Notes: generated by a model from the letters alone, not told the origin. Positions 9,492 through 19,200 are shown, counted from the stretch's first letter. The stretch: 64,000 nucleotides of DNA from Variovorax ginsengisoli (GCF_030811835.1 NZ_JAUSRO010000005.1:124001-188000); one strand, 5' to 3'. Numbers and translations are program-made.

Positions 9492-10421
9492 ATGCTCGGT
9501 TTCCTGCCCCCCGTCGTCCGCGGCGTCATCGCCTTCCTGTTGCTCGTCGTCAACACCTTGTTCTGGTGCAGCCTGGTCTTCCTGCTCGCGCTGGTGAAGC
9601 TGGTGCTGCCCTTCGCCGCCGTGCGCAAGGCCATCGACCCGGTGCTCAACGGCGTGGCCACGGCCTGGATCGCCTGCAACAGCGGCTGGATGCGCCTGAC
9701 CCAGCGCACGAAGTGGGACGTCCAGGGCATCGACGGCCTGGCCTACCGCGGCTGGTACCTGGTCAATGCCAACCACCAGTCGTGGGTCGACATCTTCGTA
9801 CTGCAGCACACCATGAACCGGCGCATCCCGCTGCTGAAGTTCTTCCTCAAGCAGCAGCTCATCTACGTGCCGGTCATCGGCCTGGCGTGGTGGGCGCTCG
9901 ACTTTCCCTTCATGGCGCGCCATTCGAAGGCCGACCTGCGCAAGAACCCCGCCCTGCGCGGCCAGGACCGCGAGACCACACGCCGCGCCTGCGAGAAATT
10001 CGCGCTGGTGCCCACCAGCGTGATGAACTTCGCCGAGGGCACGCGCTTCACCGCCGACAAGCACAAGGCGCAGGGCTCGCCCTACCGCCACCTGCTCAAG
10101 CCGAAATCGGGTGCGCTCGCACTGGCGCTCGAAGCGATGGGCGCCAAGTTCCAGTCGCTGATCGACGTGACCATCGTCTACCCCGACGGCGTGCCGAGCT
10201 TCTGGGACTTTCTCTGCGGCCGCACGACGCGGGTGGTGGTGCGGGCGCGCGAAGTGCCGATTCCGGCCGAGTTCGCGCAGGGCGACTACGTCGCCGACTC
10301 GGTCTTCCGCGGCAAGTTCCACCGCTGGCTGGCTGGCCTCTGGGCGTTCAAGGATGCGGAGATCGACGGGCTGCTGGCAACGCGGACGGCATCAGGCGAC
10401 GGCGTGCATCTGAAACCCTGA
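9492..10421 (+). CDS. Acyltransferase of the PlsC/YihG type
   Basis: A 309-residue membrane acyltransferase. One or two N-terminal hydrophobic helices (residues 8-42) are followed by the catalytic NHQSWVD motif (H-x4-D) near residue 95 and the substrate-binding NFAEGTRFT motif near residue 178. It should acylate lysophosphatidic acid or a related glycerophospholipid at the inner membrane; the length and HQSWVD form resemble YihG rather than the short PlsC. It is transcribed alone and the gene upstream is on the opposite strand. Confidence 0.87.
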   Translation: MLGFLPPVVRGVIAFLLLVVNTLFWCSLVFLLALVKLVLPFAAVRKAIDPVLNGVATAWIACNSGWMRLTQRTKWDVQGIDGLAYRGWYLVNANHQSWVDIFVLQHTMNRRIPLLKFFLKQQLIYVPVIGLAWWALDFPFMARHSKADLRKNPALRGQDRETTRRACEKFALVPTSVMNFAEGTRFTADKHKAQGSPYRHLLKPKSGALALALEAMGAKFQSLIDVTIVYPDGVPSFWDFLCGRTTRVVVRAREVPIPAEFAQGDYVADSVFRGKFHRWLAGLWAFKDAEIDGLLATRTASGDGVHLKP

Positions 10422-10744
10422 ATTCCTGGATAGACATCCCTGGACCCGATTCCGGCGCTTTCAACGGGCGTTAAATCGGTCACGCATAGTGGATATGCAT
10501 TTCAGAAGACCCTGCCGCCACTGCCGCAAAGGTCTGTAGTGCATTGAATAATGCGCTCAGATCGGCCCTCACCGTGAGAGGCTGGCATGCCAGGGAGTCC
10601 CTATGTTCGTTTCCAACGGTGTGTGTTCGCACGCCTTGAGCATCCATTGGCCAGCCAATGCCCTGGTCTCTGGCCAGCCTGCAGTGCAGCCCGTGCAGCG
10701 ATGCGGTTCCGCAAGCACCGCAAGCGAGAGATCGGAGTGCCGAC
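10422..10744. other. 323-bp region between acyltransferase and PLD toxin genes
   Basis: No conserved gene is seen. The stretch has lower GC than its surroundings in its first half (about 10460-10560), which may hold the promoter of the toxin operon. A short open frame with a good ribosome binding site (10603-10758) reaches into the toxin start. No VgrG, Hcp, PAAR or DUF4123 adaptor gene is present here. Confidence 0.5.
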
Positions 10745-10758
10745 ATGTCCGCTCCTAA
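10603..10758 (+). CDS. Possible 51-residue leader ORF before the PLD toxin
   Basis: An ATG preceded by GGGAG at 5 bases opens a 51-codon frame that ends 14 bp inside the phospholipase D gene in another frame. The product begins MFVSNGVCSHALSIHW and has no recognised domain. The strong ribosome binding site and overlap suggest translational coupling to the toxin, but a chance frame or the remnant of an upstream gene cannot be excluded. Confidence 0.25.
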   Translation: MFVSNGVCSHALSIHWPANALVSGQPAVQPVQRCGSASTASERSECRHVRS

Positions 10759-13015
10759 AACCCAGCACAGGTCCACCGTCCCGCTGAGCGACCAGACGCG
10801 CACAGCCACCGGATGCAGCCAGTGGCTGCTCGAATCCGCCGAAGACGCCGGAACGCCCATCTATCACTTCAACAACCTGGCCGTCTTCCTGTGCGGCCAG
10901 GAAAGCTTCGCGAAGATCGCCGGCGACATCCGGCGCGCGCGCAAAAGCATCGACATCATTGCCTGGGGCTTCGACCCAGCCATGGAACTGATACGCGGCG
11001 ACAAAGGCGGCAGCTGGCCACGCGGAGGCACGTCCGTCAACGACACCAGCACCACCTACGGCGACTTGCTGCGGGCTGCAGTGCAAAGAGGCGTCAAGGT
11101 GCGTCTGCTGGTCTGGTACGACCCGCTCCTGAACCTTGCGATGGGCAACATGCCCGGCTACAAGACCAACAATGGCAGCAAAGGCCAGCCTGGCGACACC
11201 TATGCGCGCGGCGCCAACACCCCGCTGGGCGCATCCGCCGACGCGCGGCGCGACCAGTCACCCGAAGCACGCCGAGCGACGTTCAACGCCTCCTGGTACC
11301 ACGACACCGTGAGCGGCAGGATCGAAGGCCTATCGCTGCGCACGCGCGGGAGCCACCACGCCGATGTCGTGGCCAGCCTGAAGGCCGACCGGGGCTATGG
11401 CGCCAGTCCCCGGACCGTCGCCGAGAACACAACGCTGGAGCTGACCGCCACCCACCACCAGAAGACCATCGTCATCGACTACGACAGCACGGATGCCGAC
11501 GCACCGCCCGTGGCGTACGTCATGGGCCTGAACTCCGTCACCGACTACTGGGACACGCCCGCCCACACCTTCAACGACCCGCTGCGCGGCCAGAACCACG
11601 AGGGCGACGGCGCGGACCACTCCGTCGGCTCGGGCTGGGAATACGCCAGTTCGGGGCAGGCCACGCTCAAGCCCTATCAGGACTTCGTGTGCCGAATCAA
11701 AGGCCAGGCCATCGCCCCGGTCTTCAAGAACTTCGTCGAAGCCTGGAACACGGCGCGCCAGCAGGACGCGTGCGCGGGCAGCAACGACGCGCGTCGCGTC
11801 GATCTCAAGAGCGTGCCGAAGAACCTCACGCAGCACATCCAGGGGCCCTGCCAACGAGTGCAGATCGTGCGCACCCTGCCCAGTGCCGATGGCGGCGGCG
11901 AGCACGCCATCGAGCGAACGTATTACCAAGCCAGCAGCTTTGCGCGCCACTTCATCTACATCGAGAACCAGTACTTCCAGAACAGCGACTGGGCGCGTTA
12001 CCTCAAGGACCAGCGCAAGAAATACGTGCAGGGCCTGGGCGCAGCCGGTGTGCCGGTGACCCGCGTCCCCACGCTGCATGTGATGGCGGTCACCCCCACG
12101 CCCGAACGCGGGCAGATGGTGCCGCGCACCCATGACGTGGTGACCGACCTCGGCCAGGGCGACTCCATGCCCGAGCAGGACAAGCGCATCAAGCAGGAGC
12201 TGGCCGCCCATGCGCAGTACAAGCGGGACATGGCCGACTACCAGGCCAAGAAGAAGTCCTTCGAGGCCAAGGGACTGCCCTTCCCGATGTCACCGCCCCA
12301 CGCCCAGCCCCTGTCCGAACTGGCGAAGGCCCATCAGGCCAGCAGCGGCGACAAGGACGCCCAGGCCGTGCGCGACGAACTGGCCAACACCCTGGGCATG
12401 CGCACCCTCGTCTGCAGCCTGTGGACGTACGACCGGGAATGGTCGCTGGGCAAAACGAAGGTGGGCCGGCAGGCCGACCTTGAACGGCGGGACTACGAGA
12501 GGGCGCTGCGCGAGCGCGGCCGTGCCGAGGCCGACCGCGCGGCGGCGCAGGCGCGCAACGTGTCGCTGGGCGGGTGGGAGAACCACACCGACAGCCAGGC
12601 GCCCATCCCGCAGCCGCCCGACCGCAGCAAGCAACTCCAGCAGGCCACGGCCCAGCGCTATCGGGAGATCTACATCCACAGCAAGTTGATGATCATCGAC
12701 GACGCGTTCTTCACGCTCGGCAGCGCCAACCTGAACCTGCGCAGCTTCGCGGTGGACAGCGAAATGAACATGGCCAGCGACAACTGGGCAGCGGCCACGG
12801 CGCTGCGGCAGCGGGTGTGGGCGCAGCACACGGCGGGGCTTAAGGATATGGATGGGGGAACAGACGCCGCGGATCAGAAGGTGTTGGGAAAGACGTTTGA
12901 GAAATGGGAAACAGAGGCCAAAGACAACGCCACAAGAAAGCTAAAGGGCCATGCACTCTCCTGCTCCCTCGTTAAGTTTTTTGACGACCGCACCAGCACG
13001 ATCCGCTTCGGATGA
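10745..13015 (+). CDS. Phospholipase D family protein, probable type VI secretion effector (Tle5-like)
   Basis: A 756-residue protein with two HKD catalytic motifs: HQKTIVID at residues 238-245 and HSKLMIID at 645-652, the second followed by the usual GSANLNLRS. No signal peptide is seen. The two motifs are about 400 residues apart, as in large PLD toxins. It is followed, with a 4-bp ATGA overlap, by Sel1-repeat lipoproteins; the same order (PldB followed by Sel1-type immunity proteins) is known for the Pseudomonas aeruginosa Tle5b effector, which degrades phospholipids in prey periplasm. The ATG at 10745 is used because GGAG lies 7 bases upstream. No VgrG gene is nearby, so how it is loaded is unknown; an ordinary cytoplasmic PLD is the alternative. 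Confidence 0.85.
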   Translation: MSAPKTQHRSTVPLSDQTRTATGCSQWLLESAEDAGTPIYHFNNLAVFLCGQESFAKIAGDIRRARKSIDIIAWGFDPAMELIRGDKGGSWPRGGTSVNDTSTTYGDLLRAAVQRGVKVRLLVWYDPLLNLAMGNMPGYKTNNGSKGQPGDTYARGANTPLGASADARRDQSPEARRATFNASWYHDTVSGRIEGLSLRTRGSHHADVVASLKADRGYGASPRTVAENTTLELTATHHQKTIVIDYDSTDADAPPVAYVMGLNSVTDYWDTPAHTFNDPLRGQNHEGDGADHSVGSGWEYASSGQATLKPYQDFVCRIKGQAIAPVFKNFVEAWNTARQQDACAGSNDARRVDLKSVPKNLTQHIQGPCQRVQIVRTLPSADGGGEHAIERTYYQASSFARHFIYIENQYFQNSDWARYLKDQRKKYVQGLGAAGVPVTRVPTLHVMAVTPTPERGQMVPRTHDVVTDLGQGDSMPEQDKRIKQELAAHAQYKRDMADYQAKKKSFEAKGLPFPMSPPHAQPLSELAKAHQASSGDKDAQAVRDELANTLGMRTLVCSLWTYDREWSLGKTKVGRQADLERRDYERALRERGRAEADRAAAQARNVSLGGWENHTDSQAPIPQPPDRSKQLQQATAQRYREIYIHSKLMIIDDAFFTLGSANLNLRSFAVDSEMNMASDNWAAATALRQRVWAQHTAGLKDMDGGTDAADQKVLGKTFEKWETEAKDNATRKLKGHALSCSLVKFFDDRTSTIRFG

Positions 13016-14721
13016 GCACGTATCGCCCCTCACACTCCCTTCGGCCTGCCCTGCTGCTGGCCGCTGTCTTGACCTCCTTCAGCCTGATCGCCTGCACCAT
13101 GAGTAACCTGCCCCGCAACATGAGCCTCAAGGCCTTCGATCCGCATCGGGCGGACTTCACCTGCAAGTACGAGGCCGACGCCAATCCACCAATCACCCCG
13201 GAGTCCGAAGCGCTCTTCCAGGAGGGCATGGCGGTGACCCGCTACGAGCGATCGTGGACCGAGGACAAGCGCGACTATGCGAAGGCTGCGGTGCTGTGGA
13301 AGCAGGCGGCGGACCTGGGGCACTGGAAGGCCGCCTTGAACCTCGCCGGCTTATATGAGCAGGGGCTGGGCATGGAGCAGGACACTGAGAAGGCGGTGCT
13401 GATCGTCGAAGGCCTGATGAAGCAAGGTGTGCCGGCCGCCTTCGACAAGATGGGCACGTACCACCAGCGCAGCATCGGTGTGAAGGGTGACACCAGCCGC
13501 GCCTATGGGTTCTGGCAACTGGCGGCGGACATGGGGAGCGCGGACGCGCAGGCCTTTCTGGGCACCAAGATGTCAGGAGCCTATGACAATCCAGGTCAGG
13601 GCTTTTGGGGCAATCGCAAGGTTGCAATCAAGATGCTGGAGTGCAGCTATGCGCAGGGAAATGGAACTGGAGCTTTTGAGTTGGGCGTGACCATCAACGG
13701 TGACGACAAGTCGCTCGGAGAGAATTACGGCCGTTCCCTGAAAGCCTTGCACGATGCCGTGAAATTCGGTAGTCCCGAGAGCGCGGGCTACCTATCTTCG
13801 TACTTCAATCAAGGGCGGCCTCTCACTGGAAACTTGATCGACCCCGCCCGCGCTGACCGCTATCACGAACTCCGAGCCGCCCTCGAACGCAACCCCGACC
13901 TTCGCCTGCCCAACCTGGACAAGGTACTCCCCCTGCCTCCCGCCGACCTCCCCATGTGGGACGGCGACCCCCAGACCCTGATCGACGCCGCCAAGCGGCT
14001 GGTGCCCGTGCCCAAGACCCCTCCCAGCGCCGGCTCGCAGCGCACGGGCCGCGCCCACATTCCGCAAGGCTACGGCTTGGCGCGCCAGCCCCTGCCACCA
14101 GCCGCCGAACGTGTCGCCCAGCCGCTCAACTACAGCGGCCACTACCTCATCGACCCCCAGGCCGAACAAGCCGTGGTGCCCTACAGCGGCTACTGGATCG
14201 CACGGGTGAAGGATGTGGGCCGGGCATTCCAGCGCGAGTGGAACGATCTTCAGATTCCCCTGCGCTATGCCAAGGGTGAAACCTTCGATGCCACCGATCG
14301 CCGGCGCATGGGCGAGTACGCCCGGTTCAATCCCGCGAGTTGGCACTACCTGGGTGAAGCCATCCAACTCCCCGCTGCGCCGGCGCACCCCCTGGTCGTG
14401 CAGGGCATCGCCCGCGGCACCCGCGTGCCGGAGCCCTTGCTGCGCTGCCACGGCGCACACCCTTGCCCCCAGACCGGCGTGTGGGTCGGGCAGGTGCGAC
14501 CGGGCCATCCTCTGGCGAAGGTCTACAACGCAGGCGATCGTGGCTTTGCGTATGTGAAGCAGGGCCAGCGCTTCCCGGACCCCAAGGCGCAGCACCTGGA
14601 GATCGAAGTGCACCAGGTGAGCTGGCTGTGGCTGGACAACGCCAACCAGGTCCGATCCTCGGGGCGGGTCGACGTGACGCTGACCGATCTGCACGATGAC
14701 CAAGGAAAGCCGTTGGCGTGA
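13012..14721 (+). CDS. Sel1-repeat lipoprotein, probable immunity protein 1 with C-terminal extension
   Basis: A 569-residue lipoprotein. The signal peptide ends in lipobox LIAC with the modified Cys at residue 28. Residues 75-220 hold Sel1-like repeats (KAAVLWKQAADLGHWKAALNLAG, SRAYGFWQLAADMGSADAQAFLG). Up to about residue 328 it is nearly identical to the next gene; beyond that it has a 240-residue extra domain (SGYWIARVKDVGR, WVGQVRPGHPLAKVYNAG, WLWLDNANQVRSSG) that I cannot place firmly. The protein should sit in the periplasm, where a Tle5-type toxin acts. The start overlaps the toxin stop by 4 bp (ATGA), so both are made together. Function as immunity protein is inferred from order and family. 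Confidence 0.8.
   Translation: MSTYRPSHSLRPALLLAAVLTSFSLIACTMSNLPRNMSLKAFDPHRADFTCKYEADANPPITPESEALFQEGMAVTRYERSWTEDKRDYAKAAVLWKQAADLGHWKAALNLAGLYEQGLGMEQDTEKAVLIVEGLMKQGVPAAFDKMGTYHQRSIGVKGDTSRAYGFWQLAADMGSADAQAFLGTKMSGAYDNPGQGFWGNRKVAIKMLECSYAQGNGTGAFELGVTINGDDKSLGENYGRSLKALHDAVKFGSPESAGYLSSYFNQGRPLTGNLIDPARADRYHELRAALERNPDLRLPNLDKVLPLPPADLPMWDGDPQTLIDAAKRLVPVPKTPPSAGSQRTGRAHIPQGYGLARQPLPPAAERVAQPLNYSGHYLIDPQAEQAVVPYSGYWIARVKDVGRAFQREWNDLQIPLRYAKGETFDATDRRRMGEYARFNPASWHYLGEAIQLPAAPAHPLVVQGIARGTRVPEPLLRCHGAHPCPQTGVWVGQVRPGHPLAKVYNAGDRGFAYVKQGQRFPDPKAQHLEIEVHQVSWLWLDNANQVRSSGRVDVTLTDLHDDQGKPLA
13102..13997 (+). repeat. Direct repeat copy A within immunity gene 1
   Basis: This 896-bp stretch matches 14826-15721 with an exact constant offset of 1724 bp and no net insertion or deletion. 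Most of the first 460 bp and the last 140 bp are nearly identical, while the centre (about 13610-13850) has diverged. It records a gene duplication, perhaps kept similar at its ends by gene conversion. Confidence 0.85.
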
Positions 14722-15734
14722 TTCACCGTGAATCACGCGGGCCATGCATGGCCACGGTCACCTGCAACGCCGGCATCCTGCTGTCGCTGGCCGCGATGCT
14801 GATCGGCGCCGCAGGTTGTACCTTGAGTAGCCTGCCCCGCAACATGAACCTCAAGGCCTTCGACCCGCATCGGGCCGACTTCACCTGCAAGTACGAGGCT
14901 GATGCGAATCCACCGATCACCGCAGAAGCAGACGCGCTCTTCCAGGAGGGCATGGCCGTGACCCGCTACGAGCGGTCATGGACCGAGGACAAGCGCGACT
15001 ATGCGAAGGCTGCGGTGCTGTGGAAGAAGGCGGCGGACCTGGGGCACTGGAAGGCTGCTTTGAATCTGGCGGGCCTGTACGAGCAGGGCCTGGGCGTCGA
15101 GCAAGACACCGAGAAGGCGGTGCTGATCGTCGAAGGCTTGATGAAGCAAGGTGTGCCGGCCGCCTTCGACAAGATGGGCACGTACCACCAGCGCAGCATC
15201 GGTGTGAAGGGCGACACAAGCCGAGCCTATGGGTTCTGGCAACTGGCGGCCGACATGGGGAGTGCGGACGCGCAAGCCTTCTTGGGTGAGAAGTTGGATG
15301 CCACCTATGACAACCCAAGCCAAGGGTTCTGGGGCAACGAGAAGGTGGGTCTCAAGATGTTGGAATGTAGCTATGCACAGGCCAATGGGGATGGTGCCTT
15401 TAAGTTAGGCATGTCGCTGGGGCTCATGCCCGGTCAAGCCGCCTCGTACTACGCTCGCGCCCTCAACATCCTCCACGATGCAGTGAAATTCGGTAGCTCA
15501 CAAAGTGCGGGCTACTTGTCTGCAACCTTTCGGGATGCGGAACCTCTGAACGCATACACAATCGATACAGCCCGCGCAGACCGCTACCGCGAACTCCGAG
15601 CAGCCCTCGAACGCAACCCAGATCTGCGCCTGCCCAACCTGGACAAGGTACTGCCTTTACCCCCCGCCGAACTCCCCATGTGGGATGGCGACCCCCAGAC
15701 CCTGATCGATGCCGCCAAGCGCGGGCCCATGTGA
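14718..15734 (+). CDS. Sel1-repeat lipoprotein, probable immunity protein 2
   Basis: A 338-residue paralogue of the preceding gene without its C-terminal domain; the two proteins part at the sequence DAAKR. A lipobox GAAGC is present (Cys34 from the GTG start). Two starts are possible: GTG at 14718, which overlaps the previous stop as GTGA and supplies positive charges before the hydrophobic stretch, or ATG at 14748. The Sel1 repeats are conserved, but residues 195-250 differ strongly from copy 1, as expected if the copies protect against different toxin variants. Periplasmic immunity function is inferred. Confidence 0.78.
   Translation: MIHRESRGPCMATVTCNAGILLSLAAMLIGAAGCTLSSLPRNMNLKAFDPHRADFTCKYEADANPPITAEADALFQEGMAVTRYERSWTEDKRDYAKAAVLWKKAADLGHWKAALNLAGLYEQGLGVEQDTEKAVLIVEGLMKQGVPAAFDKMGTYHQRSIGVKGDTSRAYGFWQLAADMGSADAQAFLGEKLDATYDNPSQGFWGNEKVGLKMLECSYAQANGDGAFKLGMSLGLMPGQAASYYARALNILHDAVKFGSSQSAGYLSATFRDAEPLNAYTIDTARADRYRELRAALERNPDLRLPNLDKVLPLPPAELPMWDGDPQTLIDAAKRGPM
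14826..15721 (+). repeat. Direct repeat copy B within immunity gene 2
   Basis: Partner of the 896-bp repeat at 13102-13997. Similarity ends abruptly at the codons for DAAKR; the sequence after the stop shows no resemblance to the C-terminal domain of copy 1, so that domain was lost from, or never part of, this copy. Confidence 0.85.
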
Positions 15735-15784
15735 GATTGGACGAGCAGATTTTTCAGGGCAAGCGACCGACGAATGGTGCTTTG

Positions 15785-16213
15785 ATGATTCAGGTATCCC
15801 CAATGCGCTGCATCGGGCGACGCGCAAGTCGCCAAGCCTGGTACGTTGACATCCGACGAAGTCATCAACTATTTCGCAGCGTTTTCAGCGACTCGGTGTA
15901 TGGCGGCAAGAAGGCCTCGCTGCGGGCCGCCCAGGCATGGCGCGACGAGATCTTCGCGACGCACCCGGGTTACACCAAAGAAGGCTATGCCACCCAGCTT
16001 CGCCCGAACAACACCAGCGGCGTGGCCGGCGTATCGCTCTACACAAGGTCAACAGGAACCCAGTGCTGGAAGGCGGTCACGGTGGTCAACGGCCGCCCCA
16101 TCAGTCGCTCTTTCCGGATAGACCTTCATGGCTACGAGCAGGCTTTTGCGCTCGCCGTGAAAGAACGCCAGCGCCAACTGACCCTTTTCTCCAATGAACT
16201 CTGGCGGCCTTGA
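15785..16213 (+). CDS. AP2-domain protein
   Basis: A 142-residue protein with two AP2/ERF-like units. The first, residues 18-57, has WYVDI, then VYGGKKASLRAAQAWRDE; the second, residues 75-132, has NNTSGVAGVSLY, a central Trp, NGRPISRSF and a helix GYEQAFALAVKERQRQL. Bacterial AP2 domains occur in homing endonucleases, phage proteins and short stand-alone DNA-binding proteins; no HNH nuclease is seen here, so a small DNA-binding protein is likely. The start is uncertain: the frame is open to 15680, ATGs lie at 15785 and 15803, and none has a strong ribosome binding site. Its function and link to the preceding toxin cassette are unknown. Confidence 0.65.
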   Translation: MIQVSPMRCIGRRASRQAWYVDIRRSHQLFRSVFSDSVYGGKKASLRAAQAWRDEIFATHPGYTKEGYATQLRPNNTSGVAGVSLYTRSTGTQCWKAVTVVNGRPISRSFRIDLHGYEQAFALAVKERQRQLTLFSNELWRP

Positions 16214-16243
16214 CGCACGAACCTTGCCGCTGCACTGGCCACC

Positions 16244-19200
16244 TTATCGTGGGCTCCCCGCCCGCAGCCGCGCCACGTCCTTCGCCAGCGTCGGCCAGGG
16301 CGCGGCCTGCGGCGCGAAGCGCGCGCGCATGTAGCCGGCCAGCTCGACGATCTGCGCGTCGTCCAGCGCATCGCCGAAGGCCGGCATGAAGCCGATGTCC
16401 TTCGTGGCCGGCTCTCGCACGCCGTCGAGGATGGTGCGCAGCAGGTTGTCCGGCCGGTCGCTCGTGAGGTTGGTGTTGAGCGCGAGCGGCGTGTTCACGC
16501 CCAGCAGCGTCGGCCCGTCGCCGTCGTGGTGGCAGGCGGCGCAGGCGTTGTCGAACAGGCGCTGCGGCGCGCCGAGCAGCCGGCCCTTGTTGGCGGCAGC
16601 CGTCTGCACGGCCTGCGCGGCCAGCGCCTTCGGGTCAGGCACCTTCGGGTTGAAGGACGCGAGGTAGGTGCTCATCGCGCGGATGTCCTCGTCGGGCACC
16701 TGCTGCAGTTCGCGCACCACCTCGGCCATCGGGCCGCCGGCGGTGCCGTGCGACGGCGCATGGCCGTTTCGCAGGTAGCGGTAGAGCGCATCGGCATCCC
16801 AGGGCACGGCGGACTTCGACAGCGCCGTGAGCGCGGGCGCCTCCCAGCCGTCGACCATCGCGCCCGACAGGAAGGCACTTCCGCCCTGCTCCGCGCCGAG
16901 TGCGTTGCGTGGCGTGTGGCACGCGCCGCAGTGGCCCAGGCCGTTGACCAGGTAGGCGCCGCGGTTCCACTCGGCGCTTTGCGTGGCGACCGGCTGGTAG
17001 GGCGCGGAGTCATGGAAGAGCGCGTTCCATCCGGCCATGAGCGGGCGCACGCTGAACGGGAAGGCCAACTCGGCCGCGGGCGTGGGGGCGTGCACCGGGG
17101 CCATGGCCGTGAAGTAGGCGTACAGCGCCTGGAGGTCGTCGTCGCTGGTCTTGGCGAAGGCGGTGTACGGGAACGCGGGGTACAGGTGATGGCCGTCGCG
17201 CGAGATGCCTTCGCGCATTGCGCGCTGGAACGCGCTGAACGACCAGCGGCCCAGGCCGGTCTCGGCATCGGGCGTGAGGTTGGTGCTGTACAGCGTGCCG
17301 AAGGGCGTCTGCATTGCGCGACCGCCGGCGTGGGGCGCACCACCGGGCGCGGTGTGGCAGACCGCGCAGTCGCCCATCGCGGCCAGTTGCCGTCCGCGTT
17401 CGATGGTGGCCTGGCTATAGACCGGTGCGCTCGAAGCGCTCAATGTGACCGGCGCGATCGCCGAGCGCCCGCCGAGCAGGCCCGCAACCACGCCCAACCC
17501 GCCGACGACGAGCGCGGCGCCGGTGGCCCAGAGGCTTTTCCTGCGGGGCCAGGGCGCATCGACCTGCGCCCTTTCCCGCTGGCGGGAAGACTGGAATGGG
17601 GGCGTGCCCTCACCCTGGCCCTCGCGCTCCGCCGAAGGGGAAGGCAGCGGATTCAGCGCAGCGCGCACCACCTCGGGCGTGAACGGCGGCGCGCGAAAGC
17701 GCACCCCGGTCGCATCGAAGATGGCATTGGCAATGGCCGCCGTGCCGGGCACGGAGGCCGATTCGCCCGCGCCCAGCGACGGCTCGCCCGGGCGCTGCAT
17801 GTGCACGACCTCGATCACCGGCACGTCGCGAAAGCTCAGGATCGGGTAGCTGCCCCATTCGCGGCTGGTCACCACGCCCGAGCCTTGCTGGCCGGGCGTC
17901 AGCACCGTGCCTGGCGCCTGCTGCGGCGCGAAGCGCACCTTCTCCTTGAGCGCGCGGCTGGCGGTCTGCAGCACGTTGCCGTGGATCTGGTGCTCGACGC
18001 CGGCCGGATTGACCATCAGCCCCGCGTCGTGGCCGACCACCACGCGCCGCACGTGCACTTCGCCGGTCTTGCGGTTGACCTCGACATCGGCCACCCAGGC
18101 CGACCAGGCGGCGCCAAAGCCGGGCCACTTGCTGTGCACGTAGCGGGCGTAGGCAAAGCCCTGACCAAAAAGGACGTCGCCGCCATCCGCGCCTTCCTGC
18201 GGTCCGGTGCGCATGCGCCAGCCGGCCTTCTGCGCGGTCTCGCGCACCAGCTCGGCCGCGCGCGGATCGTGCAGGTACCGCAGCCGGAAAGCGACGGGGT
18301 CCACGCCCGCAGCGGTGGCCAGCTCGTCGATGTAGGACTCGTGCGCGAAGGAGTTCGGCAGCGCCGACACACCGCGCAGCCACGAGGCGCGCACGATCGG
18401 CGCCATGTCGTTGACCTTGACGCGCAGGTTGTCGAACGCGTAAGGCGGTCGCGCGGTGCGGTCACCCATCTCGTAGGCCTGCGCGACCGGCTCGACCGTG
18501 CGCGTGAGCAGCAGCGCCAGCGTGGGTGCGCCGTTCGACGGGTAGGAGGTCTCGAAGTCGTAGGCCGCCAGGCCGCCCGCGGCATCGAGCCCACCCTGCA
18601 CCTGCATGAGCTGCGCCGCGCCCTTGGGCTCCCACGCATGCTCCTGCTCGCGCGTGAGCTGCACGCGCACCGGCGCACCGGCCGCGCGCGCGAGCAGCGC
18701 GGCATCGGCGGCCACGTCGTCGGCGCCGTTGCGGCCGTAGCAGCCGGCGGCTTCCATGCGCACCACGTCGACGGCCAGGTCGTCGACGCCCACGAGCCGG
18801 GCGAGGTCGGCGCGCAGCACGTGCGGGTTCTGCGTGCCGGCCCACACGCGCAGGCTCAGGGTTTCGCCTTCGGGCTGCCACTGCGCCAGCGCGCAGGACG
18901 GCCCGATCGACGCATGCATCTGGTACGGCCACACGTAGGTGCGTGCCATCGGTTGCGCGGCCGCAGCCAGTGCCCCGTCGACATCGCCCTCGTCCACCAG
19001 CAGGCGCTGGGTCGACGGGTTGGCGCGCAAGGCGCTTTCGAGGTCGTCGAGCGCAGGCAGGCCGGGCCACGGCTTCCAGCGCACGTGCAGTTCGCGCAGC
19101 GCCTGCTCGGCCTGCTCCTCGCGCTCGGCCACGATGCCCACGAAGTCGCGGATCACCACCACGCAGCGGATGCCGGGGATGTGCGCGATGGAGGCCTCGT

